A DNA stretch of 64,000 nucleotides, taken from Histomonas meleagridis. Taxonomy: Eukaryota; Parabasalia; Tritrichomonadida; Dientamoebidae. The stretch spans positions 558,001 to 622,000 of the forward strand of contig WSYJ01000075.1 of assembly GCA_020186115.1 (NCBI GenBank), written 5' to 3'. A program made the translations under genes and the position numbers. Below, in pieces: positions 1 through 9,315 of this stretch; within the stretch, counting starts at the first letter, position 1; each line of letters begins with the position of its first letter. Under the pieces are notes generated by a model. That model had not been told where the DNA came from and searched no databases. It saw nothing but the letters and a program-made list of their open reading frames with translations.

Positions 1-105
1 CTATCATTTCTGTGAAAATATTGATATAGAATATCATTTTTTGATTTAAAATATGAATAAATATTTGTAAAGAATGTTATGATATTAGAAACACTTAATA
101 ATATT

Positions 106-684
106 TTACTGAATAACACAAACTTTATTCTTTTCACCTTTTTTGCCCTTACCTTCTTTGGGAGTTAAATCAATTTCTTCAGATGATGGATAAATATCAT
201 TATCAACAATATATTTTGCAAGTGAGAAAAATGATTCTTCAATATTTAAACCTGTTTTAACATCAACAATGAAATATCCAATGTATCCTTTTTCTTCACT
301 ATATTTCCGATATTTCTCTTCTAAGTCTTTATAACTTTCGTTCGTATTATTAACCAAACACCCTATTAAAAGAATAGGAATTGAAATATATTCTGATGTC
401 AAAACTTTTCTTTTAATATATTCTCCCCATTTATTTACATCATCAAGTTCACTTGGCGAATTAGCGTCAAAAATAATTACTGCACCAGATGCATCCGACA
501 TATATACTTGAGTATAATTTCCATATCGTTCTTGGCCTGCGATATCAAGAATAGCAAGTCCTACATGCTTATTGTTTATTGTTAAGTCTTTACTTGCAAA
601 GTCGACACCAATTGTTGTTTTATAGAATTCGCTGTATAATCCGTGTGCATAATACCGTATTATTGCAGCCTTTTGCTTAGCCAT
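106..684 (-). CDS. Rab32-like small GTPase, P-loop degenerate (possible pseudo-GTPase)
   Basis: From the ATG at 684 this gives 192 aa; the open frame continues to 762 but without an ATG. The switch-1-like KTTIGVDFASKD and the G3 motif LDIAGQERYGN resemble Rab32/38 (WDIAGQERFGNMT). The C-terminus ends CVIQ, a CaaX prenylation box instead of the usual Rab double cysteine. Two nucleotide-binding motifs are damaged. The region before IIRYYAHG, where GxxxxGK(S/T) should lie, reads SKLKMAKQKAA and is partly upstream of the only ATG. The NKxD position reads LIGCLVN. A paralogue at 19.9 kb shares both defects, and a 3' fragment is duplicated at 12.5 kb. It may be a decaying gene or a non-GTP-binding Rab-like protein. 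The Rab-like fold is well supported, activity is not. Confidence 0.7.
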   Translation of the reverse strand: MAKQKAAIIRYYAHGLYSEFYKTTIGVDFASKDLTINNKHVGLAILDIAGQERYGNYTQVYMSDASGAVIIFDANSPSELDDVNKWGEYIKRKVLTSEYISIPILLIGCLVNNTNESYKDLEEKYRKYSEEKGYIGYFIVDVKTGLNIEESFFSLAKYIVDNDIYPSSEEIDLTPKEGKGKKGEKNKVCVIQ

Positions 685-762
685 TTTCAGTTTGCTAAAA
701 ACAGCGACTCTAACATCAGATTTAATTAAATGTAACACGAATTGGATGAATTTCAATTCCAC

Positions 763-1597
763 CGATTATTTTCTTTACAATTACCAAAATGCCAAATACC
801 TATAGAACTTAAACCAAAAGTGCCAAATTTTGGATAATATATATTAAACCCGAAAAACCCAAATTCTTTCAAATTCCAATGACACAAAACTATGGAAATT
901 AAATAGTATTGAAATTAGCACATTTTTATATCGATTTTATTTGTATCATTCTTATTAAATAACTTAAGTATTCATGGAGAAAAAGTTAGTAGCATAACAC
1001 CCTTATGCTAAAATGTACACCTTATTTACGTCCAATATTATTTTTTTATTATTTTTTCAACAGATATGTGAATTTAAATATAATATAATGTTTTATTTAT
1101 TATTCATAAAAATTCTTTTTTTTTTTTTTCAGCATATGATATTTATATGATTTAGTTAGCTTCTCATATCCTAATTTTTTCAACAAAATCTGATGTTTTT
1201 CTCCAACTATTTTTTATCCAACAAATTTAATTACAGCAAAATGACATCTAAATTATTTTTTTGCTTCTAAAATTGACAATGTTTGTCTGTTGCAAAAAAC
1301 GATTGCCCAAAAAGTCATTTTTCCCATTCTTGACGATTATTTCTCATTCAATCAATGCAACAAAAGTGTCGGATTTTCACCCCACCCCTACGGTACTATA
1401 AAATCGAATTTTTATTTAATATTTTATTTCTCCAAATTTGCTGTGATTCATTTGGTACTATACTTTCATACCATTAACATCACTTCGAAAGCCTTTGCTC
1501 AAATGAGCTTTAATTGCATTTTTGTCCAAGAAATTTGCGTTGATACAATTTCGCTGTTTATTCAACTGCAGACAAAACACATTTACATACGACATAC
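763..1597. other. Intergenic, AT-rich
   Basis: This stretch lies between the 5' side of the Rab-like gene and the 3' end of the ABC transporter. It contains a poly-T tract near 1117-1130. The only longer open frame (from 1290) opens with TTG, has no early ATG and resembles nothing known, so no gene is called. Nothing else was recognised. Confidence 0.6.
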
Positions 1598-4048
1598 TTA
1601 AGCGGCTTTTGCTTCTTCGCTTTGTATTAACTTCAAAAGCATATCTTCGATTTGTTCAACAGAGAAACTATACGACTTGACGCCCATCTTCTTCATCTTC
1701 TTATCGAACTCCTGCAGAAACTCCGAAACTTTTGGCGACACCGGAATTGTTATTGTGTCTTCTCGATCATCGACGACGTGCGCCTCCGGGATATACTTCT
1801 TCACCAAGTCGAGCACTGGTCCGACTTTTCCGTCATCTCTTTCTATTCTCAGCAAGTAACCACATTTATATTTGTTACGGAGTTCGGTCGAGTTGCCGCA
1901 GAACAGCAACTTACCGCCGGCTAATATGAACAAACGCGAGCTAACAGCTTCTGCTTCTTCGAGCGCATGGCTTGTGATGATTGATGTCGTATGCGTAAGC
2001 GATGAAACCATTTTCCATATCAATTGTCGCGCTTGCACATCGACACCTGCAGTCGGCTCGTCCATTAATACAAATGGAGGATTACCCAATAACGATAACC
2101 CAATGCAAAGTTTTCGCTTTTGTCCACCGGATAAATCGCCTGCTCGAGAGTCAAGCATATGATCAAGTTGCATCTCACGCGCGAAATATTGGATACAGTT
2201 CTCCAGTGTTTCAGGATTTACTCCTCTAAATGCACCAAATAATTCGAAGTGTTCTCGAACTGTTAATAAGTTAATGATGACATTATCTTGGAAACAAACG
2301 CCTAAATAGTTTTGGATTTCTTTAAAGCGATTTGTTTTGTTTCGTCCTAATAACCTAAATTGACCATCACTTGGCTCAATTGCACCAGAGATAATGTTGA
2401 TGAGAGTTGATTTGCCTGCACCATTTGGCCCTATTAATAGAATTACTTCTCCTGAATCAACATAAAAGTTAACATCATCTAATGCTGTGATGTCCTTGTG
2501 TGAATGATATACTTTGGATAAGTTATTAACTTCAAGGAATTTATCACTTTCAGGTGATACGCGATATGAATTAGGCTTTTGGAACACTCGGCGCCATGCA
2601 TCTTTATTAAAGAATTCTGACCACCGAATAATTGGAGTACCAAATTGTCGTTTATTTGTAGCATTGAATAAAACAAACAATAAGAAATAGAAAATACTAT
2701 CGATAATTAACCACATTAATGGGATCCATGGTGGCGCAGTATATGATGCATCGTTCAGGGTGGCCCAAGTAAACGGTTTGTTATCGTTGATGGATTGTGT
2801 GTAACCGCCCATCAGAAACATTTCAAATGCGGAGAACGGTATGATGGAAAAGATGTGCGCACAAGCGATGGATGAGTTGTTTTCATCAAGGGTGAAGAAC
2901 TGATGAAGATATGCAAAGAATAATACGAAAACTAAGATAACAACAGTTACAGCTCGGCCTGTCGAACCTTTCTTCATAAATGTTGATATCCAAAGTTGGA
3001 ACCAGATATGGGAAATTATAAAGAAAATAACAATGACAAGGAAAAGGGTAAAGTCAGTGCCAATCATTCCAAACCAATATGTAAGAGTTGCTGCAAGAAT
3101 GATATATTGAACTATTGTCATAATAAATGGTGTAAAGAATGATACAAACCAATAAGCAGATTCACTGCATCCCATAAGAAAGCCCATTGCTGCTGAATGA
3201 CTATCTTTTTCTTCCAAGACAGTTTGGAAATCTGGCATTGTGGATAAAACAATGGGCAAAATGGAAATAAACGCAATGGCAATACCAACATCAACACCAC
3301 GACTAAATCCAACACGTGAAAATTCTTGTGAATTATAATTGGCTCGCCACATATCATTAACATAATTCTCAATTCCTGAGTTAGGATAATACTTTGAAGC
3401 CATCTTGGCCATTCCATCTCTTATTTCTTGGTAAATTTGAAGAGTTGTTGATGAATCTAATGAATATTGCATTTGGTAAAATAGTTCTATGTTTGGATTT
3501 GTTATAGCATCTTCATCTCTAACATTAACCCATCGAATACCAATACCGTTTCTATCTGTTCGATATATAATTTCTTCCATCTCTTCTTGAGTTTCAACAT
3601 GTTGAATAGGAATTGGGTCTGTATATGGTAAAGTGTAATTAAACAGTTGCGAATAAATTGATCGATCTTTAAGCCATAAATGGAGATAAGTCGTATTACC
3701 TACTAAATAATCAAGTTCTGTCGCATTTGGGAGAACAACAAAAGCAGGTTCATTCATTGATAAAAACATTAAAAGACCATATGGCATACTACTAATTGAA
3801 CTAACTGGAGGATTAACAATTTCAGTATAATCTTCTTTTGAGAGGATGTATATGAGATAATTAACAAAAACAAGAATAAGTGAAATTAAATATTCAATAA
3901 TTGATGCAGCATGTCTTTTTTTGATTACAAATTGTTTTTTAAATAAAGCCCGAACTTGACGGTTGAATGAGTACTTCAAGTCAGACCAATTACCAAGTGG
4001 ATTTTTTTCTTCAATATCACTTAGTTCCTTGGAATCGCTTGAACTCAT
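1598..4048 (-). CDS. ABC transporter, ABCA subfamily half transporter
   Basis: Starting from the ATG at 4048, the protein is 816 aa; the frame is open to 4093 but only from a TTG. The order is a cytosolic N-terminus, one membrane helix (SLILVFVNYLIYIL), a roughly 170-residue lumenal/extracellular loop with N-glycosylation sites, a cluster of about five or six membrane helices, then one nucleotide-binding domain. That domain has Walker A GPNGAGKST (about residues 540-548), Q-loop FQDN, signature LSGGQKRK, Walker B FVLMDEPTAG and H-loop ITSHALEEAE. The single TMD-NBD arrangement and GVD after Walker B are typical of ABCA half-size members, which usually move lipids. It presumably dimerises. All catalytic motifs are intact. 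The substrate is unknown. A TCACA initiator-like motif sits at 4057-4061 just upstream of the ATG. Confidence 0.93.
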   Translation of the reverse strand: MSSSDSKELSDIEEKNPLGNWSDLKYSFNRQVRALFKKQFVIKKRHAASIIEYLISLILVFVNYLIYILSKEDYTEIVNPPVSSISSMPYGLLMFLSMNEPAFVVLPNATELDYLVGNTTYLHLWLKDRSIYSQLFNYTLPYTDPIPIQHVETQEEMEEIIYRTDRNGIGIRWVNVRDEDAITNPNIELFYQMQYSLDSSTTLQIYQEIRDGMAKMASKYYPNSGIENYVNDMWRANYNSQEFSRVGFSRGVDVGIAIAFISILPIVLSTMPDFQTVLEEKDSHSAAMGFLMGCSESAYWFVSFFTPFIMTIVQYIILAATLTYWFGMIGTDFTLFLVIVIFFIISHIWFQLWISTFMKKGSTGRAVTVVILVFVLFFAYLHQFFTLDENNSSIACAHIFSIIPFSAFEMFLMGGYTQSINDNKPFTWATLNDASYTAPPWIPLMWLIIDSIFYFLLFVLFNATNKRQFGTPIIRWSEFFNKDAWRRVFQKPNSYRVSPESDKFLEVNNLSKVYHSHKDITALDDVNFYVDSGEVILLIGPNGAGKSTLINIISGAIEPSDGQFRLLGRNKTNRFKEIQNYLGVCFQDNVIINLLTVREHFELFGAFRGVNPETLENCIQYFAREMQLDHMLDSRAGDLSGGQKRKLCIGLSLLGNPPFVLMDEPTAGVDVQARQLIWKMVSSLTHTTSIITSHALEEAEAVSSRLFILAGGKLLFCGNSTELRNKYKCGYLLRIERDDGKVGPVLDLVKKYIPEAHVVDDREDTITIPVSPKVSEFLQEFDKKMKKMGVKSYSFSVEQIEDMLLKLIQSEEAKAA

Positions 4049-4663
4049 TCGCAAAATGTGTGACCAAGTGAACGAGTTTTTGTGATCATTCAATTATGAT
4101 GTAAACTCTCAATTTTTCAATATAAGAAAGAGTTCTACGACAATTGGCATTTGTGTTCAAATAGGCGATCAGAAACCATGATAATTCAATCAAAAAGCTC
4201 CATCGTGAACACGATTTTTTAAGAGGACCAAAAGGTGGTTAATTGATTGAAGGGTTTAGACAAATTGAATGAATTACAAAAAATCCGGCCAAAATTCATA
4301 TCAAAAAAAATATTGATATGACTAAATAATATTGCCAAAACTCATGAAATCATGTCATAATCATTTTTTGAAAATAGTTTCAATCATTCCAATGTTTTAA
4401 CAAAAAATTTTATTAATTTACTAATTTGTTAAATAAAAGAATTAAGTAAGTATCAATATCTAAAATTATGGATTTAATAATAATATTTCAATGTGTGATT
4501 TCTTTTTAGAGGTATTTTTACTTTAAAAAATGAAGATATCAAAGCTTTATTGTCAATTCGATGAGATGAACGTTGTAATCAAAAATAGCGATACAGTTTT
4601 TTGCGAGATTTTTGCGGTTAAGCACTTTCCGAAAAGTGGCAAATAAGGTTCGCCTAAATTATT
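4049..4663. other. Divergent intergenic region between ABC transporter and PUF gene
   Basis: This shared 5' region of two outward-facing genes must hold both promoters. On the minus side TCACA (4057-4061) precedes the ABC ATG. On the plus side GCACTTTCC (about 4622) lies some 40 bp before the PUF ATG. No gene-like frame was seen. Confidence 0.5.
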
Positions 4664-5848
4664 ATGAGTTTCGACTACAAAAGCACCTTCTCACTTCCAA
4701 GAAGCATGACACCAGATGCTTGTCGACTCCACTCCTCTTATCCACTTTATGAGAACGATTATGTGCATCTTATTTCATCTGATTTATGGGAAGCAATAAC
4801 TGGCGAAAAACAGCCTCCTATAGGTAACTGTCATTTTTGCAATGTAAACGCTGATTTTGTAACAACTCAAGGCGAATATCCAAATCAATATTTACAAATG
4901 GCAAAAGACAGACAAGGAAGCCGAAACTTGCAACAGAAAATACAAGCAGCTAGTGAAAGTGAACGAAATATGATCATCAATGAGCTTCTTCCATATTTAT
5001 CACAACTTGTATATGATCCATGTGCTAACTATGTTATACAAAAAATTTGTGATTATTGTAATGAATCGCAACGGAAAGTATTTCTAGATTTCTTCTTAAA
5101 CAACATCCAAACAATTGTCGAACACCAAAACGGTTGTCGAGTTTTACAAAAGTTTATAGAGACGATAGACTCTGAAAAAGTTGACCAACTGTTCCTATCG
5201 TTGAAACCGAATCTTCTTCGTTTATGTGTATCACTTAATGGCAACCATATTGTTCAAGCTTTCATCGAAGCACTTCCTCACAGAGTCAGCGAGATTGTTG
5301 ACATTATAAAGGATAATGTTATTAATCTTGTTGTTGATAATTGCGGATGCAGAGTTGTCCAAAAGTTATTTGAAAAAGAAGATATCCGAAACTTAAAGGT
5401 TATTGTGGATAGAGTTTCACAGTGTGGTGTTGATCTTGCAATCAATCAGTATGGAAATTATGTCATCCAAAATATCCTCGAAGGTGGGTCTACAGCACAA
5501 GTTGATTATCTCTTTGGGTTGTTTGTCGGCCATTTTTATCAATTTTCCATACACAAATTTGCATCAAATGTAATTGAAAAATTGATTCGAAGAGCAAGCT
5601 CAACTCAAAAAGAACGAATTTTCTCTGAAATCATCGGAACTGAGAATAATTATGATACAAAAAGAATCCTTCAATTAGTTGGAGATCAATTTGGTAATTA
5701 TGTGATTCAGAGAATTTTGGAAAATGGGACTGAAAGTCAACTTAACATCATTTATGAGGTCGTTTATGATAATTTTGATACAATAACAAGAAGTCCTTAT
5801 TCAAAACATGTGTTTTCAAAACTTCAATCCCTTGGGTTTGAGTTTTGA
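4664..5848 (+). CDS. Pumilio/PUF-family RNA-binding protein
   Basis: The protein has 394 aa with an ATG start. After about 80 N-terminal residues come eight Puf repeats whose base-reading triplets are visible in order: SRNLQ, NYVIQ, CRVLQ, NHIVQ, CRVVQ, NYVIQ, SNVIE, NYVIQ. They match the canonical Pumilio set (R1 S/R/Q through R8 N/Y/Q, with the SNxxE of R7 that reads G). By the established PUF code this predicts recognition of an RNA close to UGUAUAUA. Such proteins bind 3' UTRs and repress translation or speed deadenylation in the cytoplasm. The protein is short, with little beyond the PUM homology domain. No damage is seen. The specific paralogue cannot be assigned. Confidence 0.95.
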   Translation: MSFDYKSTFSLPRSMTPDACRLHSSYPLYENDYVHLISSDLWEAITGEKQPPIGNCHFCNVNADFVTTQGEYPNQYLQMAKDRQGSRNLQQKIQAASESERNMIINELLPYLSQLVYDPCANYVIQKICDYCNESQRKVFLDFFLNNIQTIVEHQNGCRVLQKFIETIDSEKVDQLFLSLKPNLLRLCVSLNGNHIVQAFIEALPHRVSEIVDIIKDNVINLVVDNCGCRVVQKLFEKEDIRNLKVIVDRVSQCGVDLAINQYGNYVIQNILEGGSTAQVDYLFGLFVGHFYQFSIHKFASNVIEKLIRRASSTQKERIFSEIIGTENNYDTKRILQLVGDQFGNYVIQRILENGTESQLNIIYEVVYDNFDTITRSPYSKHVFSKLQSLGFEF

Positions 5849-6178
5849 TATGTAAATATTTTTTTCAGGTTTTGTTTTTTTAATATTATTTTGTAATTAA
5901 TTCCATGAAGAAACTTTTTGTTCTAAAATGCCTTTGCAATATGCTATTAAAATTTTAGAGATTTTGTCTATTCGATATTTCTCAAAGGGGAAATAATTTA
6001 AAAATAACTCAAAACAAAAAAAAAAACATTTTGAAGAAAAAAAAACATTTTCAACTAGTTGAAAAATAACGAAAATAATTGTTGCGGTTACTTGATTCAA
6101 AATTTTGAATGTAATCGATAAAAATTCAGTGATTAACCGAAAAATTATATTCAAAAATCTATTTTACAACAAAAAACA
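5849..6178. other. Convergent intergenic region
   Basis: The 3' ends of the PUF gene and the zinc-finger gene face each other here. The stretch contains A-runs near 6016-6050. A minus-strand open frame (5897-6154) is low-complexity and overlaps nothing conserved, so it is not called. Confidence 0.5.
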
Positions 6179-7279
6179 TCATTCAACATTATCTTCGAGA
6201 ACTGTTAATAATGGATCGCCGTCTATAAAAGGGATCAAAAGTTGATCTTCTCCAACGAACTTCTTTAAATCCATTGGACATTTATCCTTATGACTTTCTA
6301 TGTGCTTTACATAGTCAGAATCAACTTCTCCGTTACACACAAAGCAGTGATTTCTCGACTTTGAGTAACGCGCAAAATTAACAAATCGAACGCAATTATA
6401 AAAATCCCATTTGAGAAGTTTGCGCACATCATTCAAATCAAAATGATGCGCTTGACGCATGTGTCGGACAGCATCTTCGGGATTGCGAAAGACATTGTCA
6501 CATATGAGACAATAAGTTTCGTTGACTTCGATTTCATTGAAATCGGCAGCAGCAATTTCGAGTGGTTGCATCTCTGCGTTAAGATCATCATCCTCATCAT
6601 CAATGGGAGCACGGCCGTTGAGTTCTAAGTAATTAACCATATAATATCGGTCAAATGATGGATCATTCGGAATACGCAAATGGCGTTTCTTTCGGAGATG
6701 TGACCGAAGAGTCCGTTGGTTAGGAAACTGCGCGCCACAGCAGATGCAGATGTTTGAATCGAGCTGTTTACGGAGTAATGCAATTAATTCTGGAATGAAA
6801 ATAAGATTGGATGGACGGCCTGGATTGAATTGGTGCTCTTCAAACTCCCATTGAAGATATTCATGCCATGTTCCGCGAAAATTTTCGTTACAAAATAAAC
6901 ATTTCATTTCACTTTTTTCTTCCCGTTCCTTTTCATGTTCTACCATTATAAAGTTAAGTCTCATCTGGTGAAGGAGATTTCGTATATTGAAATCTTCTTC
7001 TGATGTACTATCAATCGTCTGATAATATGGAATATCTGAATCTATTATTGGTGGTGGATGTGTCCGCCAGAATTCTAAATACTGGGGAAGAAGTGGAATG
7101 TGTCTTATGTCTGTAAATATTATTTTATGTGTTTGGCCAAGATGATTAAGACATTCAACAGGGTCATGACTTTCAAAAGAGCACAAAAAACAAACAAAAT
7201 TGTCATTTGAAGAATATCGGTCAATGTGCTGATGTAATAGAAGTTGGTAATTCGGAAGATTTTGTTGTTGAACGTCCAT
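6179..7279 (-). CDS. ZNF277-like C2H2 zinc-finger protein
   Basis: The protein has 366 aa with an ATG start. It contains at least four or five C2H2-type modules: CFLC...H...H near residue 32, CLFC...H near 126, CICC-x12-H-x5-H near 178, CLIC...H...H near 258 and CFVC...H...H near 315. The order and linkers strongly recall the ZNF277 family: LFCNENFRG, a helical stretch, then CCGAQFPNQRTLRSHLRKKRH, then DRYYMVNYLEL, an acidic stretch, CLICDN and HMRQAHHFDL followed by FVNFARY. In animals this protein associates with ribosomal protein uS5 and Polycomb, so a role in ribosome assembly or nuclear regulation is possible. The gene is complete. An AACGATAGG Myb-type motif lies about 30 bp upstream of the ATG on the gene strand. 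Confidence 0.85.
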   Translation of the reverse strand: MDVQQQNLPNYQLLLHQHIDRYSSNDNFVCFLCSFESHDPVECLNHLGQTHKIIFTDIRHIPLLPQYLEFWRTHPPPIIDSDIPYYQTIDSTSEEDFNIRNLLHQMRLNFIMVEHEKEREEKSEMKCLFCNENFRGTWHEYLQWEFEEHQFNPGRPSNLIFIPELIALLRKQLDSNICICCGAQFPNQRTLRSHLRKKRHLRIPNDPSFDRYYMVNYLELNGRAPIDDEDDDLNAEMQPLEIAAADFNEIEVNETYCLICDNVFRNPEDAVRHMRQAHHFDLNDVRKLLKWDFYNCVRFVNFARYSKSRNHCFVCNGEVDSDYVKHIESHKDKCPMDLKKFVGEDQLLIPFIDGDPLLTVLEDNVE

Positions 7280-7320
7280 CGACCTTTTGTCACTTTCCTA
7301 TCGTTGCCTGTTTGGTTTTA
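7280..7320 (-). promoter_or_regulatory. Candidate promoter of the ZNF277-like gene
   Basis: On the minus strand the 40 bp before the ATG read ...CAACGATAGG, AAAGTGAC, AAAAGGTCG, ATG. AACGATA matches the MRE/M3-type Myb-binding motif described for Trichomonas promoters. GTCG directly before ATG recurs at the SCP phosphatase gene. Function is inferred from motif and position only. Confidence 0.35.
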
Positions 7321-7431
7321 AGACAATTTCTCATCTAAGCAATGAACGCAGATCAATTTATATCACGCACATCATAATTCTAATCAAATTACAAAAGAAT
7401 GTATTATTTATTTATTTCACAATGACTATAT

Positions 7432-8928
7432 TTAATCAATTCTTTCATAATCCATATCTTCTGTTTTAAGTTTGATAATGCTTTCTTCGGTAGTTCTCTT
7501 CTTGAGAATGCAATAACATACAAGGAAAATCACGAGATATATTACAAAGTTAAGAATATCAGATATGTTATATATGTGCATTAGTCTATACGCTTCTTCT
7601 GGCTTAATATATTTCGACCCAATATTTGCTCCAATGCAAATAATCACTGTTTGTAACAAAGATGATATTAATGTGAAATAAGGTTTTCCGATTATCAGAA
7701 GAAATTGTGCAACTGGTAAAACAAAAGCATCTACAATCGTAGTGCTGAAAGAAATAGTGATGAATTTTTTCGTGAATTCAATTTGTTCTGGATCTGTTAA
7801 AAACATACTCGAGAGTTGTCGAGGAATTGCGAAAACAATAACAAGGAAAGCTGCAAGGAAACCAATGCATATCGCAAGTGTAGTGAAAAACATCTTGAAA
7901 AATCTGTTATAATCTCTTGATCCATAAGCATGAGAACCTGCAGAAAGAAAACCATTTGAAACGGCGGTTGGTATTGAAATTAAGAACAATTGAATTTTTG
8001 AATAGGTGTTGTGGGCACCCCCAAAAGTGGCAGATTGGCTTTTGTCAATCGAATTCAGCCCTTGCAAAACAAACAACGGTGGAAGGAGAAGGCTCAAGAA
8101 TTGGAAAATAACTGGTATGGAGTAGGATAATGCAGTACCTGTTTCTTTCGTAAATTTACCAATCAGATATTTTAATGGAACTTTTATGGAAAATTTTCCT
8201 TTGAAAATTAGAATTGTTAACAATATCCCGGTAATGCCAAGTGGAACGACAGCTGAAATTTTTTCATACTTCGATTTGACTTTAAAAACAAAAATAAATA
8301 AAGGAGCCAATAAAACAGAACCAACTAATGATGAAGATAACTGAATGATAGCTGATAACCCTGATCTTCCTATTGCTTGCAAATAGTTGTTTCCAATAAT
8401 GGCAAGCATGATTAAAGGAGTTGAAAATAACATTGGATAAATATATTCCAGAGCTTGATCCATTAGTTCATCAGCACAACCAGTAAACTTTAGGAATGGC
8501 TTCAGAAGGAAGTAAAATCCAACCATAAAAATTATAGTTGAAATAAATGAAATTCGGAAAATATCAGAAATTAAATGACTTGCATCATCTCTTCGACCGT
8601 TTCCAATCAAAAATGATGTTCTTGCTGTAATGGATGTTCCAAAGTAAATGCAAAGGAACAGAATAGTTGAAATTGGTAAAGATGAATATCCAATAGCTTG
8701 GATGATAGATGGTTCAGTTTTTTGATATCCTTTTGAAATAAAAAGTGTTTCTATTATTTCAAAGAATGATGTAGCTGAAGTTGAAAGAGGACCAAAAGTC
8801 ATTAAAAGAATCGTAACGAATGGTGAATGCTTCACAAATTTTTTATTTTCTTCATACATCCCTGAATCTAGTGGTACATCTTCTTCTAGATCATTGTTCT
8901 GAAGGAGAGGTTCATTTTCTTGCTTCAT
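7432..8928 (-). CDS. MATE-family multidrug/cation efflux transporter
   Basis: The protein has 498 aa with an ATG start. An acidic cytosolic N-terminus is followed by roughly twelve hydrophobic segments. The first half shows MATE hallmarks: an early helix FVTILLMTFGPLSTSATSFFEI, then FGTSITARTSFLIGNGRRDDA at the position of the usual GNAxGA(G/R)xxxxA loop, and PLIMLAIIGNNYLQAIGRSGLSAI corresponding to the NxFLQAxGxxxP region. These carriers exchange organic cations or drugs for H+ or Na+ at plasma or lysosomal membranes. The protein is full length, with hydrophilic tails at both ends. The substrate cannot be read from sequence. A block shared with the 61.7 kb locus lies about 145-200 bp upstream. 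Confidence 0.88.
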   Translation of the reverse strand: MKQENEPLLQNNDLEEDVPLDSGMYEENKKFVKHSPFVTILLMTFGPLSTSATSFFEIIETLFISKGYQKTEPSIIQAIGYSSLPISTILFLCIYFGTSITARTSFLIGNGRRDDASHLISDIFRISFISTIIFMVGFYFLLKPFLKFTGCADELMDQALEYIYPMLFSTPLIMLAIIGNNYLQAIGRSGLSAIIQLSSSLVGSVLLAPLFIFVFKVKSKYEKISAVVPLGITGILLTILIFKGKFSIKVPLKYLIGKFTKETGTALSYSIPVIFQFLSLLLPPLFVLQGLNSIDKSQSATFGGAHNTYSKIQLFLISIPTAVSNGFLSAGSHAYGSRDYNRFFKMFFTTLAICIGFLAAFLVIVFAIPRQLSSMFLTDPEQIEFTKKFITISFSTTIVDAFVLPVAQFLLIIGKPYFTLISSLLQTVIICIGANIGSKYIKPEEAYRLMHIYNISDILNFVIYLVIFLVCYCILKKRTTEESIIKLKTEDMDYERID

Positions 8929-9315
8929 TTAATAATAACCACTTGTCGCTACCTTCCAAGCATTCAAATGCATTTGAAACAGCTTTATTAAAAAAGTGAC
9001 GGGATGATACGGTTAAGGTTTTCTTTTAAGATAAAATTACGTCTAATCGCATAACACAATTGGAAAATGGATCACATCGTAGCGGTTTTTTGAATGATCA
9101 TTCAGCCAAAACGATCAATTTCAACACAATTATGTTAACCGTTGTCATCTGCTAACGATAAGAATTCAATTTTGGAAACACAAAAAGTAAAATTTTCAAC
9201 TGGTCAGTTTGAGGATAATTTATTCAACTGCACATACAGCATCAATAATTTAGCTATAACACAAAAGTTTATAAAGAAGCTCATGGAATAAAAATGAAAT
9301 TTTGTGCGATTCATT
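8929..9315. other. Intergenic with MATE upstream region
   Basis: This is the 5' flank of the MATE gene and the 3' flank of the sphingomyelinase-like gene. It contains the conserved block described at 9072-9129, plus a TAACGATAAG motif near 9153. No coding frame was found. Confidence 0.5.
9072..9129 (-). promoter_or_regulatory. Upstream block shared with the 61.7 kb DUF3447 gene
   Basis: Positions 9072-9095 are an exact reverse complement of 61732-61755 (core AACCGCTACGATGTGA). Positions 9111-9129 are an exact reverse complement of 61697-61715 (core GTTGAAATTGATCGT). In both places the pair keeps the same order and sits about 150-220 bp before an ATG (MATE at 8928, DUF3447 at 61915). A shorter relative lies at 48122-48138 upstream of NTF2. 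It could be a shared promoter module or an old duplication. Confidence 0.5.

Noticed and set aside
1290-1601. 103-codon plus-strand frame abutting the ABC gene
   Set aside because: It opens with TTG, has no early ATG, is low complexity and resembles no protein.
5897-6154. 85-codon minus-strand frame in a convergent spacer
   Set aside because: Phe/Ile/Lys-rich translation of A/T tracts without conserved features; consistent with chance.
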